Part shown: positions 8,374 through 15,852 of the stretch, one piece after another
How the letters are laid out: each line of letters starts with the position of its first letter
Numbering within the stretch: position 1 is the stretch's first letter
DNA from: CALEMW01 sp035447065
GTDB taxonomy: Bacteria; Krumholzibacteriota; Krumholzibacteriia; LZORAL124-64-63
Assembly: GCA_035447065.1 (NCBI GenBank)
Contig: DAOTGJ010000016.1
Coordinates: 6,766-70,765 of the forward strand
Direction: 5' to 3'
Length of the DNA stretch: 64,000 nucleotides
Position numbers and translations under genes: made by a program
Notes under the pieces: model-generated
The model's input: the letters and a program-made list of their open reading frames with translations, nothing else
Told to the model about the DNA's origin: nothing
Databases searched by the model: none

Positions 8374-8395
8374 GAAAAAAAACCTCGGTCGCCGG

Positions 8396-8424
8396 TTGAC
8401 AGGGCGGAGGGGTCGGGCTAGTTT
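8396..8424 (+). promoter_or_regulatory. Promoter of tRNA-Leu
   Basis: Consensus TTGACA (8396-8401), 17-base spacer and TAGTTT (8419-8424), about 50 bases before the mature tRNA. Confidence 0.8.
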
Positions 8425-8475
8425 GGTGCGCCTGCGGGGCAACGGGCCATGGTCCACCGCTCCAGCACGAATGGC

Positions 8476-8562
8476 GCCCGGGTGGCGGAATTGGTAGACG
8501 CGCTACGTTCAGGTCGTAGTGGGGAATTCCTCGTGGGAGTTCGAGTCTCCCCTCGGGCACCA
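8476..8562 (+). tRNA. tRNA-Leu (CAG), CCA encoded
   Basis: An 87-base class II tRNA with acceptor GCCCGGG/CTCGGGC, D-arm GGCGGAATTGGTAGACGC, anticodon CAG in loop TTCAGGT, a long variable arm, T-loop GTTCGAGT and encoded CCA. Confidence 0.97.
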
Positions 8563-8570
8563 GCCGATTA

Positions 8571-8598
8571 AATGACACCGCTAGCGGTGTCATTTTTT
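8571..8598 (+). terminator. Rho-independent terminator of tRNA-Leu
   Basis: A perfect 12-bp inverted repeat centred on CCGCT/AGCGG (8571-8594) runs into six T residues. It ends two bases before the left end of the insertion sequence, so the element landed directly behind the tRNA unit. Confidence 0.93.
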
Positions 8599-8599
8599 C

Positions 8600-8624
8600 G
8601 TTGTGCCGCTGAGATTGTCCCTGG
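8600..8624 (+). repeat. Left terminal inverted repeat of the IS
   Basis: Begins GTTGTGCC and ends ATTGTCCCTGG. It matches the reverse complement of 9793-9817 at 23 of 25 positions. Confidence 0.92.
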
Positions 8625-8648
8625 CCTAGATCAAGCAATGGGTCGGGC

Positions 8649-9746
8649 ATGGAGACACGAGAGCCTGGCTGGAAGCCGCCCCACTGCCCCAACCCCAATT
8701 GCAAGTTCCATAAGGACTTGCTCGAAGGCTGGCGTTTCAAGCGCAAGGGCTACTTCCTGCGACGCACCCGCCCCCACCGTATCCGACGGTTCACATGCCT
8801 GGAATGTGGACGAACCTTCAGTAGTCAGACCTTCTCGACGACGTACTGGCAGAAGCGTCCTGACCTCGACGTTCGAATCCTGATGATGACCGTCGGCTGC
8901 ATGGCCAACCGACAGATCGCCCGCGCCCTGAATGCGGCACCATCCACCATCGACAGGCATATCTCCAGGCTCGGCCGCCATTGCATGCTGCTCCACATGC
9001 GACTGCTGAAAGGCAAGCCCTCGCCAGCAGAGGTCGCCTTCGATGGGTTCGAGACCTTCGAGCTTAGCCAATACCACCCATTTCACCACAACATCGCCGT
9101 GGAACCTGCAAACGGATTCCTCCTCTACCACACCGACAGCCCGATGCGTCGGAAGGGGCGCATGACCGAGGCTCAAAAGCGTCGACGTGCGCAACTCGAA
9201 GCCGACTTTGGCCGGCCTGATCCCAAGGCTGTCCAGAAAGGTATCCACGACCTTCTCGAATTCGTGACCCGTGGTCGAAAGTGGAGCATCGGGCGTAGCG
9301 ACCAGCATCCGGCCTACCAGCGGGCGATCCGAACGCTACCGTGCCGCTTACACCACGAAACCACTTCAAGCACCGCCCGACGCGACCGCCACAACCCCCT
9401 ATGGGAAATCAACTTGACCGACCTCATGATCAGACACAGCGTGGCAGCCCACAAGCGGGAGACGATCGCCTGGGTCAAACGACGACAGAGCTCCTCGGAG
9501 CGGCTGTCGATCTTCATGGTATGGCGGAATCTGATGAAAAGGCGCTGGGAGAAGGGCAAGGCGGTATCTTCCGGAATGCTCAAAGGCGTGACCGACAGGA
9601 TCTGGTCCCCTTTCGATGTCCTCAGGCGCCGGCTTTTCCGTACTCGGATCCACCTCCCAGCGACATGGGATCGCTACTATCGTCGTATGGTCATGACCAT
9701 CGGGCTCGGGCCGCAACGGCACCACTCTCTGACCTACGCCTTCTGA
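8649..9746 (+). CDS. IS1-like DDE transposase with N-terminal zinc finger
   Basis: 365 residues. The N-terminus has paired cysteine knuckles CPNPNC (about 13-18) and CLECGRTF (about 50-57), a zinc-finger arrangement like InsA. A helix-turn-helix follows (NRQIARALNAAPSTIDRHI, about 87-105). Candidate catalytic residues are the Asp in VAFDGFE, the Asp in IGRSDQHPAY and the Glu in WEINLTDLMIRH; the last resembles the E-x-x-N-x-x-x-R-H block of IS1 transposases. It lies wholly within the inverted repeats. The family assignment (IS1 or a relative) is by motif order only. The start at 8649 lies inside the left end region with no obvious ribosome site, so expression may be weak. Confidence 0.85.
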   Translation: METREPGWKPPHCPNPNCKFHKDLLEGWRFKRKGYFLRRTRPHRIRRFTCLECGRTFSSQTFSTTYWQKRPDLDVRILMMTVGCMANRQIARALNAAPSTIDRHISRLGRHCMLLHMRLLKGKPSPAEVAFDGFETFELSQYHPFHHNIAVEPANGFLLYHTDSPMRRKGRMTEAQKRRRAQLEADFGRPDPKAVQKGIHDLLEFVTRGRKWSIGRSDQHPAYQRAIRTLPCRLHHETTSSTARRDRHNPLWEINLTDLMIRHSVAAHKRETIAWVKRRQSSSERLSIFMVWRNLMKRRWEKGKAVSSGMLKGVTDRIWSPFDVLRRRLFRTRIHLPATWDRYYRRMVMTIGLGPQRHHSLTYAF

Positions 9747-9792
9747 TTCCCACCGTCACCGAATCCCCCCCTCCCCAGGCCTCGCCCGAAAA

Positions 9793-9817
9793 CCAGGGAC
9801 AATTTCAGAGGCACAAC
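9793..9817 (+). repeat. Right terminal inverted repeat of the IS
   Basis: Begins CCAGGGACAAT and ends GGCACAAC. It pairs with 8600-8624 with two mismatches, at element positions 9 and 14. Confidence 0.92.
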
Positions 9818-9890
9818 CATCGCTTCAGAACGGTATCGAAATGCCGATGACACCCCAAACACAACCCCCGCCCCATCCCAGGTGGTGTCC

Positions 9891-11081
9891 ATGCGCTGGA
9901 TCGAGATCGATCTGACCGGCTTCCTCGACGACGACTCCCGCAGGCTGCTCTCCGCGGTCCGCGATCGCCAGCGCGAGCTGCCCCGGCTTCAGCGCGACGC
10001 CGGCCTCGGTTCGGCCCAGGTGGTACGATTCCTGGCCGAGCAGGGAGAGCGGCTCTTCGGCGTGGTCCGCGGCAGGACCGACGCCGCCCTCGATCTCGCC
10101 GGCGACGAACCCCTGGGCCTCCACGTGGTGACCGAGGATCTGGACCTGCCCTGGACCTGCCTGCACGACGGGCTCCGCTTCCTGCTGGAGCGCATGGCCA
10201 TCACCGCCTCGGCTTCCGCGCGCTCGGAGCAGACCGCGCCCTGGGTCCGGCGTCGCCGGGATTCGGACTTCGCCGCCGCCGCCCTCGGACCCGACGCTCC
10301 GGCCGATGTGGCCCGGCGCTTCCGTCCCGACGGCTGCGCCGAGCCCGAGATCCTCTACGTGGCGGCCGCCGACGCCGCCCAGGCCCGCAGCCGCGAGGAG
10401 CAGGCCGCCCTGGAGAAGGCCCTGGACCAGGTCCACGATGGCGTGCGCCTGGGACGCCTGAAGACGCCGGCCAGCACGCCCAGCCCGTCGCTGCTGCTCA
10501 AGCGTGCGGTCTCCGTGCAGGGCTTCCATTACGCCGCCAGCACCGTGCACCCGGCCCCGGACGAGGCCGGCGTGCCCGCCGCCGATCTGGGGGCATGGCA
10601 GGACGTCGCCGAGGTCGGCGACGAGCTCGAGGTGGTGGGCGTGGACCCGGTGGATGCGCTGCTGGATACCTTGTCCGAACGGGCCGAGACGGCCCCGCTG
10701 CCGCTGCCGGCGGCCGTGGCGGTGGCCGCGGCGCCCGCCTGGCGGTTCGACGACGGCCATCTGCGTCCGGAGGACCTGCAGGGCCTGCAGGCCGTGCCGG
10801 CGCTGGTCGTGTCCAACTCCTACCTGAGCCTGTCGGCGCTGGGGAGCCGCTTCCTGGCGGCCGGGGCGAGCACGTTCGTGGGCACCCAGGCGCTGGTGAC
10901 CGCGGGGGACGCCCGGGATTTCGCCGCCGACTTCTACACGGCCCTGGGCCGTGGCCGCGGAGCGGCCGCCGCGCTGCGGGAAGCGTCCCTGGCGGCGCGG
11001 GAGCGTCGCGGCGCCGATCATCCGCTGTGGCTGAGCTACGGCCTGCTGGGCGCCGGCGACCTGGCCCTACAATACCTCTAG
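9891..11081 (+). CDS. CHAT-like (caspase-fold) protein, apparently without the catalytic cysteine
   Basis: 396 residues. The middle region has LPWTCLHDG (about 88-96), like the PWE-L-hD block before CHAT peptidase domains. VQGFHYAAST (about 209-218) supplies the histidine position. The C-terminal half follows the CHAT pattern FLAAGASTFVGT, FAADFYTALGRGRGAAAALREA and LWLSYGLLGAGDLAL. The strand that normally ends in the catalytic cysteine (LNAC-SG) reads ALVVSNSYLSLSALG (about 304-318), with no Cys. It may therefore be a binding or pseudoenzyme member. ATG 9891 is preferred over GTG 9882 because AGGTGGTG lies just upstream. No partner effector gene is visible. Its 3' end overlaps the convergent LpdD-like gene by 15 bases. 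Confidence 0.72.
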   Translation: MRWIEIDLTGFLDDDSRRLLSAVRDRQRELPRLQRDAGLGSAQVVRFLAEQGERLFGVVRGRTDAALDLAGDEPLGLHVVTEDLDLPWTCLHDGLRFLLERMAITASASARSEQTAPWVRRRRDSDFAAAALGPDAPADVARRFRPDGCAEPEILYVAAADAAQARSREEQAALEKALDQVHDGVRLGRLKTPASTPSPSLLLKRAVSVQGFHYAASTVHPAPDEAGVPAADLGAWQDVAEVGDELEVVGVDPVDALLDTLSERAETAPLPLPAAVAVAAAPAWRFDDGHLRPEDLQGLQAVPALVVSNSYLSLSALGSRFLAAGASTFVGTQALVTAGDARDFAADFYTALGRGRGAAAALREASLAARERRGADHPLWLSYGLLGAGDLALQYL

Positions 11082-11465
11082 GCCCTCCGCCAACCGCTCC
11101 ACGCCGGCCTCCACGTGGGCCAGCACCGCGGCGATCTCCGCGGGCGTGATGGCATCCTGATGGATTCCCGCAACGCAGACGCAGGTGCGACGCCCGGCGG
11201 CGGCCAGACGGCGCGCCGCCGCCAACGCCAGCGGCCCCTCCTTGTGACCCGGAACCACCGCGAGCTCCTCGCAGGCCTCCCCCGCGGTCCCTCCCGCCGG
11301 CGAGACCGTGGCCACCGCGCCCACGTGGGCGTCGCCGCCGCCGATGCGCAGCACCAGGTCGCGGCCTTGCTCCGTCAGATGCAGCCACACCGCGGCGCGG
11401 CCCGCGCCCACCTCGAGGCGCCGGTCCGCAGGATCGCGGGACAGGTCCTGGATCTCGATCTCCAT
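11067..11465 (-). CDS. LpdD-like (prenylated-flavin chaperone family) protein
   Basis: 132 residues, predicted cytosolic. It shows the pattern of small proteins related to gallate decarboxylase subunit LpdD: GGGDAHVGAVATV, a conserved histidine in VVPGHKEGPLA, and CVAGIHQDAITPAEIAAVL near the C-terminus. Family members are proposed to help handle prenylated flavin for UbiD-type decarboxylases. No UbiD gene is in the window, so the role here is open. The start at 11465 follows a GGGGGC stretch and fits the conserved N-terminus better than the longer in-frame start at 11507. The gene is transcribed toward the CHAT-like gene and shares its last 15 bases. Confidence 0.6.
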   Translation of the reverse strand: MEIEIQDLSRDPADRRLEVGAGRAAVWLHLTEQGRDLVLRIGGGDAHVGAVATVSPAGGTAGEACEELAVVPGHKEGPLALAAARRLAAAGRRTCVCVAGIHQDAITPAEIAAVLAHVEAGVERLAEGLEVL

Positions 11466-11611
11466 GCCCCCTTGATACCTCGGGGCGCGCCCGCATGCAA
11501 CCTTCACGGCCGCGGTGCGTTTCTCTTGTGTTTGCCGTGTCCTTGGGTCACAGTGAAACGTTCAGGCAGTGCACCCGCCGCGCGACCCAAGCCACCTCGC
11601 ACGGGAGAACC

Positions 11612-14251
11612 ATGGCCCAGGATTCCACAGGCGCGACGGTCCGACCTGGCGACGTCGGGGGCGGGAGTCTGCATTGGCTCCATCTCCTGGCGGCCCTGGG
11701 CGTGCTCGCCCTGTGCCTGTTCGCATCCGTGGACGCCGGGCGGGTCAAGCCCAACGACGGCAGCGTTTGGCTCCTGGGCCGTCAGGACGTGACCGTCCTG
11801 GAGGCCCCTCCCCGCGGCGACGGTTCGGCCAACCTGCTGCGCCCCGGCGACGTGATCCTCGGCATCGACCACACCCTGGTCAACTCCCCTCAGGACGCCG
11901 CCCGCATCCTCAGCCGTCAGGCCGTGGGCTCCGAGGTGATCTACCTTGTGGATCGCGACGGCCGCCCCCTGGAGCTGCCCATCGTGCTCACGGGGTTCCG
12001 CGCCGCCGACAACTTCTACGCCTACTACGCCGTGATGGCCGTGGTCTACTGGGTCATCGGACTCATGGTCTACCTGCGGGGCCGCGACCTGCTCTCGGCG
12101 CGCCTGTTCTTCCGGCTCTGCCTGCTGTTCGCCGTGTTCTTCATGACCAACCTGAACCGTTCGAGCTACTTCTGGGGCGACATCATCACCCAGAACGCCG
12201 GCGCCCTCGCGCGCTTCCTGCTGCCCGCCATCTTCCTCCACTTCTTCCTGGTCTTCCCGGAGAAGAAGTACCACGTGGCGCGCCATCCCTGGCTCGAGCC
12301 CGCGCTGTACGTGCTGCCGGCGGTCTTCTACGTGCAGTTCACCCTGGACCAGTTCTTCGGCGCCCACGCCCCGCGCATCTACAACACGCGCTGGCTGATC
12401 CTGGGCCTCTACTTCACCGCCGGCGTGCTGGCCCTGCTGCACAGCTACGTGCAGCTACGCGACCCCCTGCAGCGCCAGCGGCTGCGCATCATCACCCTGG
12501 GCACGCTGGTGGGCGTGGTGCCGTTTCTGATCCTCACGGTGCTGCCCGGCGAGCGCTTCGGGGCGACGGTGGCCTTCGCGGGCATCGCGCCCATGATCAC
12601 GGTGCCGGTGTCCTTCGGGTACGGGATCGTGCGCTACCGCGTGATCGACATCGAGGTCCTGCTGCGGCGCAGCTTCCTCTACACGTTCCTCTCCGTGGGC
12701 CTGTTCATCGTCTACCTGGGGCTGGTGCTCGGGCTGGGGGCGGCGGTGCTGCGGCTGAGCGGGCAGACCAGCCAGATCGCCACGGCGGCGGCCATCCTGC
12801 TGGCGGCGGCGGTGCTCTGGCCCGCGCGCGTGCACCTGCAGGGGCAGCTCGACTCCCGCTTCTTCCGCAGCCGCGGCAACCTGGCCGTGGCCATGCGCGA
12901 GTTCAGCCAGGACATCCCGCGGCTGATCCAGTTCGACCAGCTGGTGGACCGCATCGGCACGCGGCTCTGCGCGCTGCTGGACCTGCCCAAGGTGGCCGTC
13001 TACCGGCCCGAGCAGGAGGACGGGCGCACCGTGTGGCGGCTGGCGGGCGCCGCCAGGCTGGAGCTCCCCCCCGCGGCGGCCACGGCGGCGGACCACCTGC
13101 CCCCCTGCCCCGAGCGCATCGACCTGGAGGCCACGGCCAAGCGGCTGGAGCAGTTCAACGAGCCCTACTGGATCGAGCGCTCCGGCAGCCGCCTCTCCCT
13201 GCGCGCCGCGGCCACCCGCGAGCAGGCGGAGCTGCTCAAGCGCCTGCAGGAGCGCGACGACCTGGCCCGCGCGGGCCTGGCCCTGCTGGTGCCCATGCTG
13301 GCCCAGGGTCGTCTGGTGGGCGTGTTCGCCCTGCCGCCCAAGCGCGGCGACGACGACTTCCAGATCCAGGACCTGGAGCTCCTGTCCATGGTGGCCGGCC
13401 AGATGGCGCTCCAGATGGAGAACAGCCGCCTCTACGACGAGGAGCTCAAGAAGCAGAAGCTGGAGGAGCAGCTGGCCCTGGCCCGCTCCATCCAGAGCCG
13501 CCTGCTGCCGGCGCGCATCCCCTCCATCGGCGGCCTGGACCTGGCGGCGGTCAACATCACCAGCGCCGAGGTCAGCGGCGACTACTACGACCTCTTCCTG
13601 CGCGACGACGGCCGCCTGGTCATCATCATCAGCGACGTGTGCGGCAAGGGCATCCCCGCCAGCCTGCTGGCGTCGAGCCTCCAGGCCGCCCTGCGCGCCC
13701 ACTGCCAGGGCGGCGAGCCCCTGGCCCGCATCATGGAGCGCGTGAACCTCTATCTGCACGAGAACACGGAGCCGTCGCACTTCGCCACGCTGTTCCTGGC
13801 CCTGTACGACCCCGCCGACCGCAGCCTGCGCTACAGCTCGGGCGGGCACAACGCGCCCATCCTGCGCCGGGCCGACGGCCGCTGCGAGCTGCTGGAGAAG
13901 GGCGGGCTGCCCATCGGCGCCTTCGACTTCAGCGAGTACGAGGAGGGCCTGGTGCGCTGCGAGCCCGGCGACGTGGTCTTCCTGTACACGGACGGCCTCA
14001 CCGAGTCCCTCAGCCCCGACGGCGAGGAGTTCGGCACCGACCGCGTGGAGGCCCTGCTGCGCGACGGCCGGGAGCTCTCCGCCGAGGAGCTGCTGCGGAC
14101 CATGCACCGGGAGCTGGTGCTGTTCTGCAAGCGCCCCGACGCCGACGACGACGTGACCCTGGTCTCCCTGAAGATCCTGGACGCGGCGGCCGACGGCGCC
14201 GGGCGCCGGGAAGACGCCCTCGCGGGCAACCTGGAGGCCGGTTCCGCGTAG
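11612..14251 (+). CDS. Membrane PDZ-GAF-SpoIIE serine phosphatase
   Basis: 879 residues. Order: one N-terminal membrane helix (about 25-43); a PDZ-like segment with LLRPGDVILGIDHTLVNSPQ (about 75-130); a bundle of about seven membrane helices (135-400); a GAF-like region (about 420-620); a coiled linker (EELKKQKLEEQLALARSIQ); and a C-terminal SpoIIE/PP2C phosphatase (about 635-860). Metal-binding motifs are SAEVSGDYYD, IIISDVCGKGIPASLL, YSSGGHNAPIL, LYTDGLTES and DADDDVTLV. Such RsbU-like enzymes dephosphorylate anti-anti-sigma factors and so control stress sigma factors. No such target is encoded nearby. ATG 11612 has GGGAG upstream. The TPR gene follows after 45 bases. Confidence 0.9.
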   Translation: MAQDSTGATVRPGDVGGGSLHWLHLLAALGVLALCLFASVDAGRVKPNDGSVWLLGRQDVTVLEAPPRGDGSANLLRPGDVILGIDHTLVNSPQDAARILSRQAVGSEVIYLVDRDGRPLELPIVLTGFRAADNFYAYYAVMAVVYWVIGLMVYLRGRDLLSARLFFRLCLLFAVFFMTNLNRSSYFWGDIITQNAGALARFLLPAIFLHFFLVFPEKKYHVARHPWLEPALYVLPAVFYVQFTLDQFFGAHAPRIYNTRWLILGLYFTAGVLALLHSYVQLRDPLQRQRLRIITLGTLVGVVPFLILTVLPGERFGATVAFAGIAPMITVPVSFGYGIVRYRVIDIEVLLRRSFLYTFLSVGLFIVYLGLVLGLGAAVLRLSGQTSQIATAAAILLAAAVLWPARVHLQGQLDSRFFRSRGNLAVAMREFSQDIPRLIQFDQLVDRIGTRLCALLDLPKVAVYRPEQEDGRTVWRLAGAARLELPPAAATAADHLPPCPERIDLEATAKRLEQFNEPYWIERSGSRLSLRAAATREQAELLKRLQERDDLARAGLALLVPMLAQGRLVGVFALPPKRGDDDFQIQDLELLSMVAGQMALQMENSRLYDEELKKQKLEEQLALARSIQSRLLPARIPSIGGLDLAAVNITSAEVSGDYYDLFLRDDGRLVIIISDVCGKGIPASLLASSLQAALRAHCQGGEPLARIMERVNLYLHENTEPSHFATLFLALYDPADRSLRYSSGGHNAPILRRADGRCELLEKGGLPIGAFDFSEYEEGLVRCEPGDVVFLYTDGLTESLSPDGEEFGTDRVEALLRDGRELSAEELLRTMHRELVLFCKRPDADDDVTLVSLKILDAAADGAGRREDALAGNLEAGSA

Positions 14252-14296
14252 GGAACCGGTCGCCCGCCCGCGTCATGAAGGATTCGGAGCACGATC

Positions 14297-15775
14297 ATGA
14301 AGCGATCCCTCATCCTCGTCCCCCTGCTGGTCGGCGCCGTGGCCGTGGCCCTGCTGGTCTTCGGGGGCGGCGGTCGCGAGTACACCACCGCCTCCGGCGA
14401 GGCCTACGCCTCGTTCCAGGAGGGGTACCAGCACTACATCGCCATGCAGATCGCGGCCGCGGAATCGGCGCTGACCCGCGCCGTGGCCGCGGACGGCGAC
14501 TTCGCCATGGCCCGGGCCCTGCTGGCCGCCAACTACGCGCGCCAGGGCCGCAAGGAGGACGTGGATCTCCAGGCCCATCTGGCCGACAGCCTGGCCGCCC
14601 TGCTGCCCAACGACGTGGAGCGGGTCAAGGTCCAGATCCAGCTCGCGACCCTGAAGGAGGGCGAGGCGGCCAAGCTGGATTCGCTGGTGGGCTACCTGCG
14701 GGCCGAGGAGCCCGACAACGTGGACGTGCTCTACATCCAGGCCAGCATCCTGCACGCGCAGCGCGATCCCGAGGCGCGCGGCGTGCTGCGGCGCATCGTG
14801 GAGCTGGAGCCCAACTACGCCCCGGCCTACAACCTCCTGGGCTACCTGGACGCCCGCGACGGCGACTACGAGGCCGCCCTGGCCAACCTGCAGAAGTACG
14901 CCTACCTGGCGCCGGACCTGGCCAACCCCCACGACTCCCTGGGCGAGATCCTGGGCTACATGGGCGAGTACGAGCAGGCCGAACGCGAGTACGCCCGGGC
15001 CCTGACCATCGATCCCGACTTCCACTTCTCCCTGCTGGGACTGGCGAACGTGTACCTGGAGCAGGGCATGCTGGAGAAGGGCCGCGGCATCCTGGAGAAG
15101 CTGCGCGGCGTGGTGGCGGGCTCGCGCATCGAGCTGCAGATCGACCAGCTCGAGATCCGCACCGCCTACACCTGGGGCGACGAGGCCGGATCCCTGGCCC
15201 TGATGCGCGCCTACGTGGCGAAGCACCCCGACGACTTCCTCACCGGCTTCTACGACGCCCTGATGCTGGTGCTGGACGGCGACCAGCCGGCCGGCGACGA
15301 GGCCCTGGCCGCCTTCATGGAGAAGGCCCGCGAGCGCGTGGGCAAGACGGGCGACGCGCGGGCGATCCGCCGCATCGAGGCCATGCCCCTGCAGTACGAC
15401 GCCCTGGCCGCGTCGGTGGCCGGCGACCACTTCACCGCCGCCGAGGCCTGGGCCGCCTTCGCCGCCAGCTACGACGACGAGGAGGTGGCGCCCCACGAGC
15501 TGTGGTGGGTGCGCTGGCGCGAGGGCCGGGAGCGCCTGATGGCCGCCCAGCCCCGCCGGGCCCTGGAGCTGGCCATGATGGTGCTGGAGTCCAACCCCAA
15601 CCGCATCCCGGCCCTGCTGCTGGCCGCGGAGGCCGCCCTGGACCTGGACGAGCGCACCATGGCCCGCCAGGCCCTGAACCAGGCCGCCCCCCTGCTGGCC
15701 CGCGCCGACGCCGGCCTGCCCGCGCAGCAGCGGGCCCGCGACCTTCAGGCCCGGCTGGACGCCTCCGCCTCCTGA
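14297..15775 (+). CDS. Membrane-anchored TPR protein
   Basis: 492 residues. An N-terminal membrane helix (about 4-24, LILVPLLVGAVAVALLVF) is followed by tandem TPR-like helix pairs. Examples are AYASFQEGYQHYIAMQIAAA, NYAPAYNLLGYLDARDGDY, YEQAEREYARALTIDPDF and a C-terminal RRALELAMMVLESNPN repeat. TPR proteins mediate protein contacts; no enzyme motif is seen. It starts 45 bases after the SpoIIE phosphatase and likely shares its transcript, so it could be a periplasmic sensor or scaffold for that signalling protein. That link is inference. A strong terminator follows. Confidence 0.85.
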   Translation: MKRSLILVPLLVGAVAVALLVFGGGGREYTTASGEAYASFQEGYQHYIAMQIAAAESALTRAVAADGDFAMARALLAANYARQGRKEDVDLQAHLADSLAALLPNDVERVKVQIQLATLKEGEAAKLDSLVGYLRAEEPDNVDVLYIQASILHAQRDPEARGVLRRIVELEPNYAPAYNLLGYLDARDGDYEAALANLQKYAYLAPDLANPHDSLGEILGYMGEYEQAEREYARALTIDPDFHFSLLGLANVYLEQGMLEKGRGILEKLRGVVAGSRIELQIDQLEIRTAYTWGDEAGSLALMRAYVAKHPDDFLTGFYDALMLVLDGDQPAGDEALAAFMEKARERVGKTGDARAIRRIEAMPLQYDALAASVAGDHFTAAEAWAAFAASYDDEEVAPHELWWVRWREGRERLMAAQPRRALELAMMVLESNPNRIPALLLAAEAALDLDERTMARQALNQAAPLLARADAGLPAQQRARDLQARLDASAS

Positions 15776-15801
15776 CCGTCCCGCCGCTCCCCCCAACGCA
15801 G

Positions 15802-15825
15802 AAGCCCGGCCGCGAGGCCGGGCTT
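15802..15825. terminator. Terminator hairpin between convergent TPR and GAPDH-like genes
   Basis: A 10-bp perfect stem AAGCCCGGCC/GGCCGGGCTT with a 4-base GCGA loop, 27 bases after each of the two converging genes. There is no strong T tract; it can act in both directions. Confidence 0.75.
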
Positions 15826-15852
15826 CCGTCGTTCAGGACCCGTGCGTGGGGC

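Larger units (their letters stand above)
8600..9817 (+). mobile_element. Insertion sequence, about 1.2 kb, single transposase, 25-bp terminal inverted repeats
   Basis: The element is bounded by 25-bp imperfect inverted repeats with two mismatches (8600-8624 and 9793-9817) and carries one transposase gene filling most of it. Base composition is visibly less GC-rich than the surroundings, and its codon use differs, consistent with recent arrival. No target-site duplication is apparent in the flanking 8-9 bases. Ends and transposase both look intact, so it may still be mobile. Confidence 0.9.

Noticed and set aside
8590..9830. Target-site duplication around the insertion sequence
   Set aside because: The 8-9 bases outside the two ends do not match each other.
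9891..14251. CHAT-like, LpdD-like and SpoIIE genes as a defence island beside an insertion sequence
   Set aside because: The genes are on different strands, no nuclease, gasdermin or nucleotide-cyclase effector is present, and the neighbours are household genes.
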